A stretch of DNA of 64,000 nt from positions 1 through 64,000 of the IMG/VR virus record IMGVR_UViG_3300027896_000023; one strand, 5' to 3'. Position numbers and translations under genes: made by a program. Of this stretch, positions 39,194 through 47,286 are shown in pieces (the first letter of the stretch is position 1; every line of letters begins with the position of its first letter). The DNA is from a virus. The notes beneath the pieces were generated by a model. The model had not been told where the DNA came from. It made no database searches and was given only the letters and a program-made list of their open reading frames with translations.

Positions 39194-40045
39194 AACCAAA
39201 TACTTCACAAACCTTATTAATGGATTCAACCATTAGGAAAACGATGTGAAATAACAATGTCAACTCATAAGTATAGCAAAAGGCGAACAGAAAATAAACG
39301 AAAGCAAGATACAGAAAAAGCAATTTCGTTATTCGATGATGGCTTTACTCTTAGAGAGATAGCGAAGAAACTTGGGTTAACATTCAATCAGTTGTATGAA
39401 GACTTATCCCAGAATTACCCAGACAAAACAATGTGGCAAATACTTAGACGCAATTCCTACACCTGCAGAATACACACAGAACTTAGAGTGACAAAAGAAA
39501 AAGTGTTGCGTGCAAGAAAGCTTCTGGAAAAATATCCTGTACAAACTGTTGCTAACATTATTGGCATTCCGCATGGCAGATTGAAACACCTTCCAGAAGG
39601 AAAACGTAGTATGGAACTTGGATACAACTGCAACCTGTTACTGTTTGCATTGGCAGGTGAACATCTTCTTGGACGATACCTATACGAAATAAAACCGCAA
39701 CAATGGCACATTAGAGAGAACTTACCTAACTCAAATCTTGCACCCGACTTCTGGACTGAAGAAGAATTCTGGGATTCAAAAGCTAGATGTTACGGAACAA
39801 GCGCACACAAACGTATAGTCAAAACGGAACTAGCAAAGTATTCGAAGCTATTCAAGAAAGGCTACGTTGTCTACTGGTTTGGCGTACCTGATAATGTAAA
39901 ATCAAGTTTGTCCAACATAGAACTAATAGATGGACGAAAACTGAAACCGACAAGCGTTACGTTACAAAAAGACATACAAGATTTTCTAAATGGTAACATA
40001 ACCAAAATCATAACACAGATGTTCACAGGTGAAATGGTATGATAG
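38946..40045 (+). mobile_element. gene-end-restoring insertion in ligase
   Basis: About 1.1 kb comprising a replacement ligase 3' end, a short AT-rich spacer (39194-39256) and the nuclease-like gene 39257-40042. The displaced native ligase end follows at 40039-40269. Both edges carry ACAGGTG (38946-38952 within ACTACAGGTGCG; 40025-40031 within TTCACAGGTGAA). This is the arrangement expected of a homing-type element that repairs its target gene. Confidence 0.6.
39257..40042 (+). CDS. putative homing nuclease with two HTH segments
   Basis: 261 residues. Two helix-turn-helix-like segments: LFDDGFTLREIAKKLGLTFN near residue 26 and LLEKYPVQTVANIIGIPHGR near 88. The C-terminal half contains LAPDFWTEEEFWDSK, which reads as PD...DxK of a PD-(D/E)XK nuclease, then a strand-like YVVYWFGVPD. 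Its end (MFTGEMV) appears to be borrowed from the ligase. TATA-like text lies near 39215 (CTTATTAATGG), so it may have its own promoter. The nuclease call is tentative. Confidence 0.5.
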   Translation: MSTHKYSKRRTENKRKQDTEKAISLFDDGFTLREIAKKLGLTFNQLYEDLSQNYPDKTMWQILRRNSYTCRIHTELRVTKEKVLRARKLLEKYPVQTVANIIGIPHGRLKHLPEGKRSMELGYNCNLLLFALAGEHLLGRYLYEIKPQQWHIRENLPNSNLAPDFWTEEEFWDSKARCYGTSAHKRIVKTELAKYSKLFKKGYVVYWFGVPDNVKSSLSNIELIDGRKLKPTSVTLQKDIQDFLNGNITKIITQMFTGEMV

Positions 40046-40269
40046 GCAGAGTAGGCGGAGGATTCACGTTGGAGACAGCACAGCAGATCATAGATGTGTT
40101 GGAGAATGAACCGCGCACAGGCTTGCCTTATCCAGAAAGCGAAGTAGGTAGACCGTATACAGCTGTAGATACCAAGATGATTGTTGACGTAGCATTCCAG
40201 GCGACAGACAACTATAGCACAACAGGCAAGCTGCGGAGTCCCCAGTTGATAGGATGGCGAATGGCATGA
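40039..40269 (+). pseudogene. orphaned native ligase C-terminus
   Basis: 76 codons beginning MIGRVGGGFTLETAQQIIDV and matching the ligase end (CGRCGGGFSQEMAEDIITVL) at roughly 70 percent of residues, including the near-identical AFQATDNYSTTGKLRSPQLI in both copies. DNA identity is much lower, mostly third-position changes. It overlaps the nuclease stop in ATGA, so it may still be translated as a free OB-fold fragment. Confidence 0.75.
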
Positions 40270-40526
40270 GTGAAGTTAAGCAGCCAGAGAACAGATACAC
40301 CATATACATTGAACCGCAACGTGGACTCTTCGGTCTCATCAAGGGAGACAACATGGGCGTAGCATTACACAACGGGCACGACTCAACACCATACGACAGT
40401 GATCCAAAACATCGGACACTTGAGTTTCAACTGTTCGGAGAAACAGGAGAACATTGGAAGGTCACCAAGCTGACGCTTACCGAGTTATCTTTGGATGTTG
40501 AAGTAGAACTACAGGTGAAGAAGTAA
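40266..40526 (+). CDS. hypothetical protein
   Basis: 86 residues from ATG 40266, in ATGA overlap with the ligase fragment. NRYTIYIEPQRGLFGLIKGD and LEFQLFGETGEHWKVTKLTL are beta-rich. Ends VELQVKK, encoded by CTACAGGTGAAGAAG. The coupling suggests it originally followed the intact ligase gene. Confidence 0.5.
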   Translation: MSEVKQPENRYTIYIEPQRGLFGLIKGDNMGVALHNGHDSTPYDSDPKHRTLEFQLFGETGEHWKVTKLTLTELSLDVEVELQVKK

Positions 40527-40735
40527 TGCCAAAGATAATAGCTGAACTTGAAAAGCATGGGGCATTAGATCGCTTACGCAAATGGCTTGAGGATCACCCA
40601 GCACAATCATCACTAACGCTTGCAGCACGAGAAACATTCCTATCCGTAACCAACACCAAAGCAGCCCTGCGATACTTAGGCTACACAATTTCTAAAGACA
40701 ACAGTTACAGGTGGAGTGACCGCAATGACAGATGA
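40526..40735 (+). CDS. helix-turn-helix-like protein
   Basis: 69 residues: RLRKWLEDHPAQSSLTLAAR then FLSVTNTKAALRYLGYTISK resembles a helix-turn-helix DNA reader. TAATG overlap with the upstream stop, with AGGTGAAG as ribosome site. Confidence 0.5.
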   Translation: MPKIIAELEKHGALDRLRKWLEDHPAQSSLTLAARETFLSVTNTKAALRYLGYTISKDNSYRWSDRNDR

Positions 40736-40979
40736 AGAAACAATCAAGAAAGCAATCCATGATTACGCCTCCATGTGGCACAGCGACCGCGCAAAACGAA
40801 CCACAGTAGAGAAAGCATTAGACCGCAAAGTATCCCGACACGGCTACGGATTAGAGAATGCACATGATAAAGTAGAAGCACTCATCAAGGCCGGCATCCT
40901 GGTCCACGATCCAACAGGCAAGTTTCTCTTAGATACAGCTGTAGCTTCACCATCAAAGCTGGGGCCTGGATTCAGATGA
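40725..40979 (+). CDS. winged-helix-like protein
   Basis: 84 residues from ATG 40725 (ribosome site AGGTGGAGTG from a motif copy). TIKKAIHDYASMWHSDRAKR and DKVEALIKAGILVHDPTGKF resemble a winged helix with wing. The motif copy GATACAGCTGTAGC encodes DTAVA. ATGA overlap to the next gene. Confidence 0.5.
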   Translation: MTDEETIKKAIHDYASMWHSDRAKRTTVEKALDRKVSRHGYGLENAHDKVEALIKAGILVHDPTGKFLLDTAVASPSKLGPGFR

Positions 40980-41218
40980 CTGAACCTACAGGTGAAGTAA
41001 AGATTTACATGCGCCTTAAGCTCGAGGGATTCACAAAGGAAGAACTCAAATCAATCTTGGCCAACATCAAATCTACGGAAGGCGGACGCAAAGACCGATT
41101 GATTCTAGTGGATATTGGAACTGCACCGGAACTGAAACGTGAAGAAGCAACAGCGCTACTCAAAGAACTGATGCCTGGACTCAAGGTTCGGGATCAGCGG
41201 CCAGTGTACGCAAGCTAA
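40976..41218 (+). CDS. hypothetical protein
   Basis: 80 residues beginning MTEPTGEVKIYMRLKLEGFT, with the motif at codons 3-6. Alpha/beta text (ELKREEATALLKELMPGLKV). No family recognised. Confidence 0.5.
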   Translation: MTEPTGEVKIYMRLKLEGFTKEELKSILANIKSTEGGRKDRLILVDIGTAPELKREEATALLKELMPGLKVRDQRPVYAS

Positions 41219-41234
41219 GATACAGGTGAAGAAC

Positions 41235-41636
41235 ATGACAAGCGGTAGACAAGGATTCCTTAAAGGCAATCTACACCAGTATCTTCTGGCGCATAAGCGA
41301 CCGATGCGACCACGAGATTTAATCCGCGCAGGCTTCGCAGCAAGTAATGTAGCAACATATCTAAAGCAGCTAGTGCAAGAAGGCAAAGTCACACGTAAAG
41401 AGATGCCGAAAGAAACAAACGGATTAGGGCGCAAGCACAAGGGAAATGGCCGTCCACCAGTTTTCTATCAAGCAGTACCTACAGGTGAAGCTATGATTAG
41501 TTTGGGGAACAATATGTTGATTCCTGAAAGCGTTTGGAATAATGCCTGGGCAGAAGCAGCCAAGAAACAATTACCTGTTACTGATGGTAGAGGCAGAGTT
41601 ATTGGTAGACTACTTGAGGGAGGAGAACGTGGGTAG
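41235..41636 (+). CDS. winged-helix DNA-binding protein
   Basis: 133 residues from ATG 41235 (AGGTGA of TACAGGTGAAG as ribosome site). LHQYLLAHKRPMRPRDLIRA, SNVATYLKQLVQEGKVTRKE form a winged helix, followed by a basic Gly-rich linker (GLGRKHKGNGRP) and a short C-terminal helix domain. Likely transcription regulator of the early operon. Confidence 0.6.
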   Translation: MTSGRQGFLKGNLHQYLLAHKRPMRPRDLIRAGFAASNVATYLKQLVQEGKVTRKEMPKETNGLGRKHKGNGRPPVFYQAVPTGEAMISLGNNMLIPESVWNNAWAEAAKKQLPVTDGRGRVIGRLLEGGERG

Positions 41637-41832
41637 CATGGATAAAATGGATGTTAGAATCTTAGAGGAATATGACCGAATCAAAGGTAGTTATGAAGTG
41701 TTGGGAAAGAAGTACCGGGCTGCTGTGAAGCGTGGCGATGAAGTTGCAGCTGCAGAAATAGAGAAGCAGATGATGGCTATTGATAAAAAGAATGCTGCTA
41801 TTTCCAGCGGTGAAGGTTTTCGACAAGCGTAA
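41629..41832 (+). CDS. small coiled-coil protein
   Basis: 67 residues from GTG 41629, with GGGAGGAGAAC upstream. RILEEYDRIKGSYEVLGKKY and VAAAEIEKQMMAIDKKNAAI are heptad-like. Followed by a TATA box, so it closes a transcription unit. Confidence 0.5.
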   Translation: MGSMDKMDVRILEEYDRIKGSYEVLGKKYRAAVKRGDEVAAAEIEKQMMAIDKKNAAISSGEGFRQA

Positions 41833-41843
41833 AATATATATGT
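41831..41843 (+). promoter_or_regulatory. archaeal TATA box
   Basis: TAAAATATATATG lies about 40-45 bases before the next start region and probably re-initiates transcription for the ATPase-containing group. Confidence 0.45.
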
Positions 41844-41883
41844 TCAAAGGTACAGTACAAAGTACGGAGATTAATTATGGAGA

Positions 41884-42435
41884 GTGAAAGAAACGTCAAG
41901 CCAAAACTTGACCTACCTTATAGACCCGCAACCTGACACAGCTAAATGTGTCATGTGTGGGAGCCAAGTACCCACTGGTAATGCGCTGCATTCTTGCAGT
42001 GACGGCCAGCTTAGAGATAGTTTAGGAAGATTGCCATTACCTACACCTGCAGAAGAACCAGAACAGATAGGTGGATCCATTGACCTTAGCCCGAAACATA
42101 GATCAGGTGACCAACCGCTACGTGCAGCAGCACTTATTTTTTCGCTTGTGATCTGCCTACCAGGATTTCTAATCTGTGCTGCAATGATCTCATTAACAGA
42201 CTACTTCAACTGGTGGTGGCCATCGTTGGGCTTCGGCATCTTAGGATGGTTCAGTTTCTGGTATGCATTAGGCGGACTCAAACAATCAAACACCATCTCA
42301 AGAATCCTTGGCGCCAAACATATCTCAACAAGTAAACCATCTCAAAGTTCTCCATGGTATATTCAAAATCAACAAGTCCAGCAAAACTGGCGAGAGAACT
42401 ATAGACGTAGTTTAAAATCAAAAGGAGGAAAATAA
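41884..42435 (+). CDS. membrane protein with N-terminal zinc knuckle
   Basis: Up to 183 residues. CVMCGSQVPTGNALHSC near residue 22 is a zinc-ribbon half, then a Pro-rich linker and two membrane helices (AAALIFSLVICLPGFLICAA; WWPSLGFGILGWFSFWYALG). A cytosolic tail ends in KSKGGK. GTG 41884 lacks a good ribosome site; an ATG at 41877 (GGAG nearby) is in another frame, so the start or a small frameshift is unresolved. Confidence 0.5.
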   Translation: MKETSSQNLTYLIDPQPDTAKCVMCGSQVPTGNALHSCSDGQLRDSLGRLPLPTPAEEPEQIGGSIDLSPKHRSGDQPLRAAALIFSLVICLPGFLICAAMISLTDYFNWWWPSLGFGILGWFSFWYALGGLKQSNTISRILGAKHISTSKPSQSSPWYIQNQQVQQNWRENYRRSLKSKGGK

Positions 42436-42437
42436 AA

Positions 42438-42845
42438 TTGAGTGAGAAAACATTTGTAGACAACATAGAAGGCAAACCCGTTTACTATCTCAAAGGCAAA
42501 TTTATAGTGGAAGTAGATGGTGTTTGGCAAGAAGCCACATCCATAGCAAACTTGAAAGCTAAGATGCAGGGCTTAACAGGCAAACCAACAAAAGTCATAG
42601 ACTATAACCTATGGATTGCAGGCGACTACGGCAACGGCAAACTGAAGATTTTAACTGTTGTTGCCCCAAACAAAAAAATGGTTTACAAAATAACGGATGC
42701 TGGCAAGAAGGAACGTTACAGCAGCGATCACCTATACATCTACACGCCTGAAATAGAACAGAAACTTATCGCAATCAGCAAGAAAGCAAACGACCTACGA
42801 ACAGAATTAACGGAAGCTATGAAAACAGCGAGGGTTTTTCCATGA
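42438..42845 (+). CDS. hypothetical protein preceding HerA-like ATPase
   Basis: 135 residues from TTG 42438, with AAAGGAGGAAAA upstream. Beta-rich (GKPVYYLKGKFIVEVDGVWQ; LKILTVVAPNKKMVYKIT) with a helical C-terminus. ATGA overlap with the ATPase gene suggests a partner. Confidence 0.5.
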   Translation: MSEKTFVDNIEGKPVYYLKGKFIVEVDGVWQEATSIANLKAKMQGLTGKPTKVIDYNLWIAGDYGNGKLKILTVVAPNKKMVYKITDAGKKERYSSDHLYIYTPEIEQKLIAISKKANDLRTELTEAMKTARVFP

Positions 42846-44422
42846 GTCAAAACCAAATTGTTTTAGGACATATAGCAGAAGGCCCACACAGAGGCGAACG
42901 TTTCTGTATCCCATTGGAACATACAGTTTTCACCGGCATGAGTCACATCTCAGGGAAAACTACAGCTGAAGAAGCAGCGTTCAGTCGACTACCTGCAGCG
43001 GATCCACCGTACCGCATCCTCGTGTTCTTAACGAAACGTGGGGAGAAAACATTCCACAACAGCCACAACATCCAACCCTACTTCAAAGTGAACTTCAGCT
43101 GGGAATACCTTGCATCTCTGATGGAGTCAGCTATGAAGGAGAAGCTGAAGTTTGAACGCGCATGGATCATCAAACTGGCAAAGATGACACAGCAAGACAT
43201 GGCACTACGCAAAGCACCAGAAGACGCAGCGCTTCCGATCGCACGAGAAATCCTTGGCAAGATGATAGCAGACAAGAAGACACGAGACTACGATCGCAAC
43301 GTCTACATTGTTTTAGCAGCGTACCTGGACAAAGTATTACCAACGTTACGTGCAACCCAGTGGAGTAAAGAACTACAGCTGCAGCCAGGCATCAACGTCA
43401 TGGACCTAACCGCATGGTACACCAAAGAAGAAATCCAAATGCTAATCATCCGCAGCTGCATGGAACAAATCCTTGAACACGAGAACAACGTCATCGTTGG
43501 CTTGCCTGAATGCTGGAAGATGCTACCTCAGAACCGCAACACCCCAGTGAAACTATACTTCGAGAAGTACGTTCGAGAAGGTGCAACCAACGGCAACTAT
43601 CTAGATCTGGATGCACAAGACTTAGGCGGCATGGACAAGACAGAACTACGACAAGTAAGCGTCTGGGTTATGGGCAGAATGCAAGAAGCCAACGAAGTGC
43701 AGCGACTCTTGAAGTCAATGCTTGGCGCAGACATCGAAGCAAGCACCATTCAAACGTTACCGCTTGGACACTTTATGGTAGCAGCGGGAACAGCAGTCAC
43801 TAAAGTTTACGTGTGGCCGTACCGGGTGCCAGAGGAAATGAGTATCGCTGTAGCTAAAGGAGAAATCCCACCTGAAGAAGTCAAGGAGTATCTGAAGAAC
43901 CTGGACAAGACAACAACAACTATTACTATAATTGATGAAGCAGCAAACTTTCCTCCTACACCTACAGAACTAACCAAAGAGGATGCCGATTTACTGTGTA
44001 TAGAATATGCGAGGAAAGCTCATGCGCGTATGCTGGACTTTGAGTTACGCCTCAAGGCAATCGAAGACAAGATGAATACACCTGTAGCTTTTCCAGAACT
44101 GCCACAAGAAGAAGTTGAGAAGATCCGCCTGGCACGTCTTGACCAAACAATAACGCAAGTACGGATTAATCCTATGGTCAAAACATACGTGATGAACACT
44201 AATAACGCAGACGGCAAGCTGATGTGGCTGGCGAAGGAAGACTTCTTCAACACATGGCACACCCAAACCGAGATCGAGAAGGCACTGCAAGCTTATCACT
44301 GGACGATGCCCCGCATCACATTATACAAAGCACTGGAAAGACTAGAGAAGATGGGATACCTGGGCAAGCAAGAAGGCAAACCAGTACGGTATGCACTGGC
44401 AAAGTTTGTGGAGGTGCGATAA
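42842..44422 (+). CDS. HerA/VirB4-like P-loop ATPase with winged helix
   Basis: 526 residues. Walker A VFTGMSHISGKTTAEEAA at about 31-48; a Walker B candidate NNVIVGLPECWKMLP near 220; RRGATNGNYLDLDAQDL-like text follows in the order of HerA ATPases (here REGATNGN). Residues 360-400 form a helical linker; the end (RITLYKALERLEKMGYLGKQ, EGKPVRYALAK) is a winged helix. Such ATPases translocate DNA or couple to NurA-type nucleases. Possible roles are DNA repair, replication or transfer; packaging is covered by the terminase. Confidence 0.65.
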   Translation: MSQNQIVLGHIAEGPHRGERFCIPLEHTVFTGMSHISGKTTAEEAAFSRLPAADPPYRILVFLTKRGEKTFHNSHNIQPYFKVNFSWEYLASLMESAMKEKLKFERAWIIKLAKMTQQDMALRKAPEDAALPIAREILGKMIADKKTRDYDRNVYIVLAAYLDKVLPTLRATQWSKELQLQPGINVMDLTAWYTKEEIQMLIIRSCMEQILEHENNVIVGLPECWKMLPQNRNTPVKLYFEKYVREGATNGNYLDLDAQDLGGMDKTELRQVSVWVMGRMQEANEVQRLLKSMLGADIEASTIQTLPLGHFMVAAGTAVTKVYVWPYRVPEEMSIAVAKGEIPPEEVKEYLKNLDKTTTTITIIDEAANFPPTPTELTKEDADLLCIEYARKAHARMLDFELRLKAIEDKMNTPVAFPELPQEEVEKIRLARLDQTITQVRINPMVKTYVMNTNNADGKLMWLAKEDFFNTWHTQTEIEKALQAYHWTMPRITLYKALERLEKMGYLGKQEGKPVRYALAKFVEVR

Positions 44423-44425
44423 ACT

Positions 44426-44662
44426 TTGAGTCACAACATAACTTTAACTCCAGAAGATCACGGCTACACTATACGACTTGAAAAACGCACATTCACAGAC
44501 GGAGGCAAAAAGGAAGTCTCAGAAACAGTTGCCACATTAGCTATCATTTGGGACTACAAAGAAGCACACGCTGCATTCGACGCATTAAATACATTAGTAA
44601 GTGTTTGCGTTGAAAACAAAATTTTAGCTAAAGACCAATTCAGATACAGGAAGTCAAAGTAA
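44426..44662 (+). CDS. hypothetical protein
   Basis: 78 residues from TTG 44426. Starts MSHNITLTPEDHGYTIRLEK, with TVATLAIIWDYKEAHAAFDA later, a strand-strand-helix pattern. GGAGGTGCG lies in the end of the ATPase gene as ribosome site. Confidence 0.5.
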   Translation: MSHNITLTPEDHGYTIRLEKRTFTDGGKKEVSETVATLAIIWDYKEAHAAFDALNTLVSVCVENKILAKDQFRYRKSK

Positions 44663-44917
44663 ATGTACGTAATTACTATACTTGACAACAAACTCGTGCT
44701 GTTAGATTTCTCGTTACCCTGGCCAAAAGAAGAGTTCTCTTTCACAGATACTCAAGCAGTAAAGTTCGGCGATGAATGTAGACAAAAAATGTTGGATCAC
44801 CTGAAGGAGTTACACCTGCAGTTTATTGTGTTACCCTGGATAGGCGATGCTGGTATGATGGAACCAGTGAAGATCCGCATGGACGATTGGGTGAAACAGA
44901 TGGGGCGTGAGTGGTAA
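44663..44917 (+). CDS. hypothetical protein
   Basis: 84 residues, MYVITILDNKLVLLDFSLPW start and ECRQKMLDHLKELHLQFIVL helix. It abuts the preceding stop and shares one base with the next start. No family recognised. Confidence 0.5.
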   Translation: MYVITILDNKLVLLDFSLPWPKEEFSFTDTQAVKFGDECRQKMLDHLKELHLQFIVLPWIGDAGMMEPVKIRMDDWVKQMGREW

Positions 44918-45279
44918 TGGAGATTTCTTTAGATGAGTTTCTTAAACGGGCAAAGGCACTCTATGGCGAAGATCTTACACAAATCAAATTCAAATGTCCG
45001 CACTGTAAGCAAATCCAAACAGGACAAAGCGTCTACGCTAAAGTCAAAACAAAAGAGAAGACAGCACGCTACGGAATCTTACATGACCACGTACATTACT
45101 TCATAGAATCGGAATGTTACTCAGCAACATGCGACTGGGTTGCCTATGGATTATTCACCAGCAACATCCTACTCATACGTGATCCAACGAAGCCACATAA
45201 CAAAGACACCAAAGAAAACTGCATGTACATTTTCCCATTAGCTGATGACAAAGAAATGCTTGCTGCAGCAGGAGTCTAA
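44917..45279 (+). CDS. VVA0879-like zinc protein
   Basis: 120 residues from ATG 44917. FKCPHCKQIQTGQSV near residue 24 and a later ECYSATCDWVAYGLF near 73 give a four-Cys site with the layout of the phage VVA0879 family. Those proteins are small zinc-binding factors of unknown function in early regions. Confidence 0.55.
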   Translation: MEISLDEFLKRAKALYGEDLTQIKFKCPHCKQIQTGQSVYAKVKTKEKTARYGILHDHVHYFIESECYSATCDWVAYGLFTSNILLIRDPTKPHNKDTKENCMYIFPLADDKEMLAAAGV

Positions 45280-45281
45280 AC

Positions 45282-45470
45282 ATGAAGAAGCCGTTTCGTT
45301 GGACAGGTAAAAGAAAGAACCCACAGACCTACGTCGACGTACGTGTGGACTCCGATCGCTTCGACGGCAAGCCCGATCGCTACCACATAACAGTCTGGGC
45401 AGGGTTCATCTTCAAAGTTTTAACCTATGAACTGGAGGGCTTCAATGGTAAAGATCATAGTTCAAGTTGA
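45282..45470 (+). CDS. hypothetical basic protein
   Basis: 62 residues: MKKPFRWTGKRKNPQTYVDV then RYHITVWAGFIFKVLTYELE. Two-base gap from the previous gene; overlaps the next by 26 bases. No family recognised. Confidence 0.45.
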   Translation: MKKPFRWTGKRKNPQTYVDVRVDSDRFDGKPDRYHITVWAGFIFKVLTYELEGFNGKDHSSS

Positions 45471-45654
45471 ACCCAAAGACGTCTACGAACAGTTCCCACC
45501 TAAACTCAAAGAAGCATGTGACTCCCTCGTCAAATCACTCATGGAGTTCGAATGCTTCGACACTGAACAGCAAGCACGAGACTGGGCAACAATTCAATTC
45601 TGGAATACAATGAAGAAGTTAGCTGAGGATGAAAAGAAAAATGGGCGAACCTAA
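45445..45654 (+). CDS. hypothetical helical protein
   Basis: 69 residues from ATG 45445 (GGAGGGCTT upstream). MVKIIVQVEPKDVYEQFPPK and a long helix with LMEFECFDTEQQARDWATIQ. Overlaps the next start region. Confidence 0.5.
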   Translation: MVKIIVQVEPKDVYEQFPPKLKEACDSLVKSLMEFECFDTEQQARDWATIQFWNTMKKLAEDEKKNGRT

Positions 45655-45940
45655 GTGCACATCGTACACTGAAGATGATGACTATTCAGATAGACCATGC
45701 AGTTGCCCTGTCTGCGGCGGCTGGATCAAATGGGATGAGAACGGAGAACCGACCTGCAACAAATGTGGTGCTGAGTTAGCTAAACTCCCAGACGTCGACG
45801 AGGAAACCAAAGAACCGCTTGAGTACGAAAAGATCTGCGCTTTGTCCGGACGCAAGAAAACAAAGGAAACTACAGCTGAAGAAAGAAAAACAAATCGCTT
45901 AGTGAAAGCAGGCCGCAAAGCCTGGAAGGGATGGTTATGA
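45641..45940 (+). CDS. zinc-ribbon protein
   Basis: 99 residues from ATG 45641 (ATG 45629 also possible). CSCPVCGGWIKWDENGEPTC then NKCGAEL forms a zinc ribbon near residues 20-42; an acidic linker and basic tail follow. Overlaps the next gene in ATGA. Confidence 0.55.
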   Translation: MGEPKCTSYTEDDDYSDRPCSCPVCGGWIKWDENGEPTCNKCGAELAKLPDVDEETKEPLEYEKICALSGRKKTKETTAEERKTNRLVKAGRKAWKGWL

Positions 45941-46086
45941 ATATGGATATAGCAGACCCGCATAGAGGAAGAAAAATGCAAACAGATGAAGTCTTCGATA
46001 TTCTCTGGATGACTAATAATGAGTGTGCTTTGAACTTAACTTTGCTGCATCATTTTGAATCATTAGGTTGGAGGTTTAGTGATTGA
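45937..46086 (+). CDS. 49-residue protein
   Basis: MNMDIADPHRGRKMQTDEVF then DILWMTNNECALNLTLLHHF. ATG 45976, with AGAGGAAG before it, is an alternative start giving 36 residues. Its end contains GGAGG for the next gene. Confidence 0.45.
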   Translation: MNMDIADPHRGRKMQTDEVFDILWMTNNECALNLTLLHHFESLGWRFSD

Positions 46087-46226
46087 AAACACCTGAACAA
46101 TTAGCTAAAGAACATGCCGATTGGGAAACGGAATTAATACAAACTATTATAATTCCCATAATCCGCAAGGTAGCCTACGACAATTTCCTTCACGGATACA
46201 AACATGGAAAGGAGGCAAAGCAATGA
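46083..46226 (+). CDS. 47-residue helical protein
   Basis: From TTG 46083: MKTPEQLAKEHADWETELIQ then IPIIRKVAYDNFLHGYKHG. GGAGG lies nine bases upstream. Its 3' end includes GGAAAGGAGG, the ribosome site of the next gene, which overlaps its stop. Confidence 0.5.
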   Translation: MKTPEQLAKEHADWETELIQTIIIPIIRKVAYDNFLHGYKHGKEAKQ

Positions 46227-46906
46227 ACGCTACAAAGATCGAGTATCTACATTTTACCTGGAGTCCATGTGTTGGATGTACAGGTGCAGGTTGCGCTGTT
46301 TGGGCGAAGTGCTGGGCAAAGTACCAAGCAAAACGACGTCTTCATAAATGCGAGAAATGCTACGCCTTCAAACCTCACACACACTTTGAACGATTAACTC
46401 AACCACTTGCTGTGAAGTCTACGAAACGGATCGGTGCTTGTTTCTCAGCTGACTTCTGGGATAAGGGCTTCAACGACTTCGATCATCAATCAGTAATGCA
46501 TTATGCATCCTTAGCAAATTGGCATTGGTTCATCAACTTAACAAAGCAGCCACATAATATCCCTAAAGACTTTACGTTCCCAAAGAACTGGGTGCAAGGG
46601 GTAAGCGTCAACAAACAAATAGACTTATGGAGAATAGACAAACTTAGAGAACACCCATTGGTTCTGAAGATGATCTCGTTCGAACCACTCTACGAACACT
46701 TAGGTAACGTGAACCTGGAAGGCATCAACTGGATAATCATTGGTGCACAAACACATCCACTTCTACATGTTAACCCTGATGCTGTTCTGTCGCTTATTAT
46801 GCAGGCACGGCTACTGAAAATTCCAATCTTTGTCAAGAACAACATACCGAACCCAGCCTTCCAAATCAAAGAGTTCCCAGCGTTTCTACAGGTGAAACCA
46901 ACATGA
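46223..46906 (+). CDS. Gp37/Gp68-type (DUF5131) protein
   Basis: 227 residues from ATG 46223, chosen for AAAGGAGG upstream. TWSPCVGCTGAGC near residues 11-23 and CEKCYAFK further on match the WxPxxGC...GC...CYA signature of phage Gp37/Gp68 proteins, which resemble radical SAM barrels; GACFSADFWDKGF and WIIIGAQTHP follow the expected order. Substrate unknown. Ends LQVKPT with a motif copy. Confidence 0.65.
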   Translation: MNATKIEYLHFTWSPCVGCTGAGCAVWAKCWAKYQAKRRLHKCEKCYAFKPHTHFERLTQPLAVKSTKRIGACFSADFWDKGFNDFDHQSVMHYASLANWHWFINLTKQPHNIPKDFTFPKNWVQGVSVNKQIDLWRIDKLREHPLVLKMISFEPLYEHLGNVNLEGINWIIIGAQTHPLLHVNPDAVLSLIMQARLLKIPIFVKNNIPNPAFQIKEFPAFLQVKPT

Positions 46907-47286
46907 GTGAACTCCCACGCAGAGACTTAATTGTAGATGCCACAAGACCACGTGTTTCACAAGAAGACCTTGACCAATGGCATAAGGATATGCAAGAACG
47001 CGCTGACGCTATTGAAGGACCAGCTGGATGGCAAGATGAACATGGAGAATGGCATTGGAAACAAACCATGAAAGAACCGCAAATTGGAGACATCCGAAAC
47101 CACAATGGAAAAACTCAGCGCCTAAAAACAATCGATCGCATCATCAACAAAGATGGCACAACTATAACGTATGGATGGGAAGATTGGCCTGACCTACTTG
47201 CGCTTGCTTGGCAATCAAGACAGGTTGATGTAGACCCCATAGATGTTTTCGTTAGAACGTTGAAAGAGGAAAAGAAAGATGAGTGA
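46903..47286 (+). CDS. hypothetical protein
   Basis: 127 residues, ATGA overlap with the previous gene. Charged helical part (SQEDLDQWHKDMQERADAIE) and a Trp-rich WQDEHGEWHWKQTMKEP, then a beta segment. No family recognised. Confidence 0.5.
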   Translation: MSELPRRDLIVDATRPRVSQEDLDQWHKDMQERADAIEGPAGWQDEHGEWHWKQTMKEPQIGDIRNHNGKTQRLKTIDRIINKDGTTITYGWEDWPDLLALAWQSRQVDVDPIDVFVRTLKEEKKDE

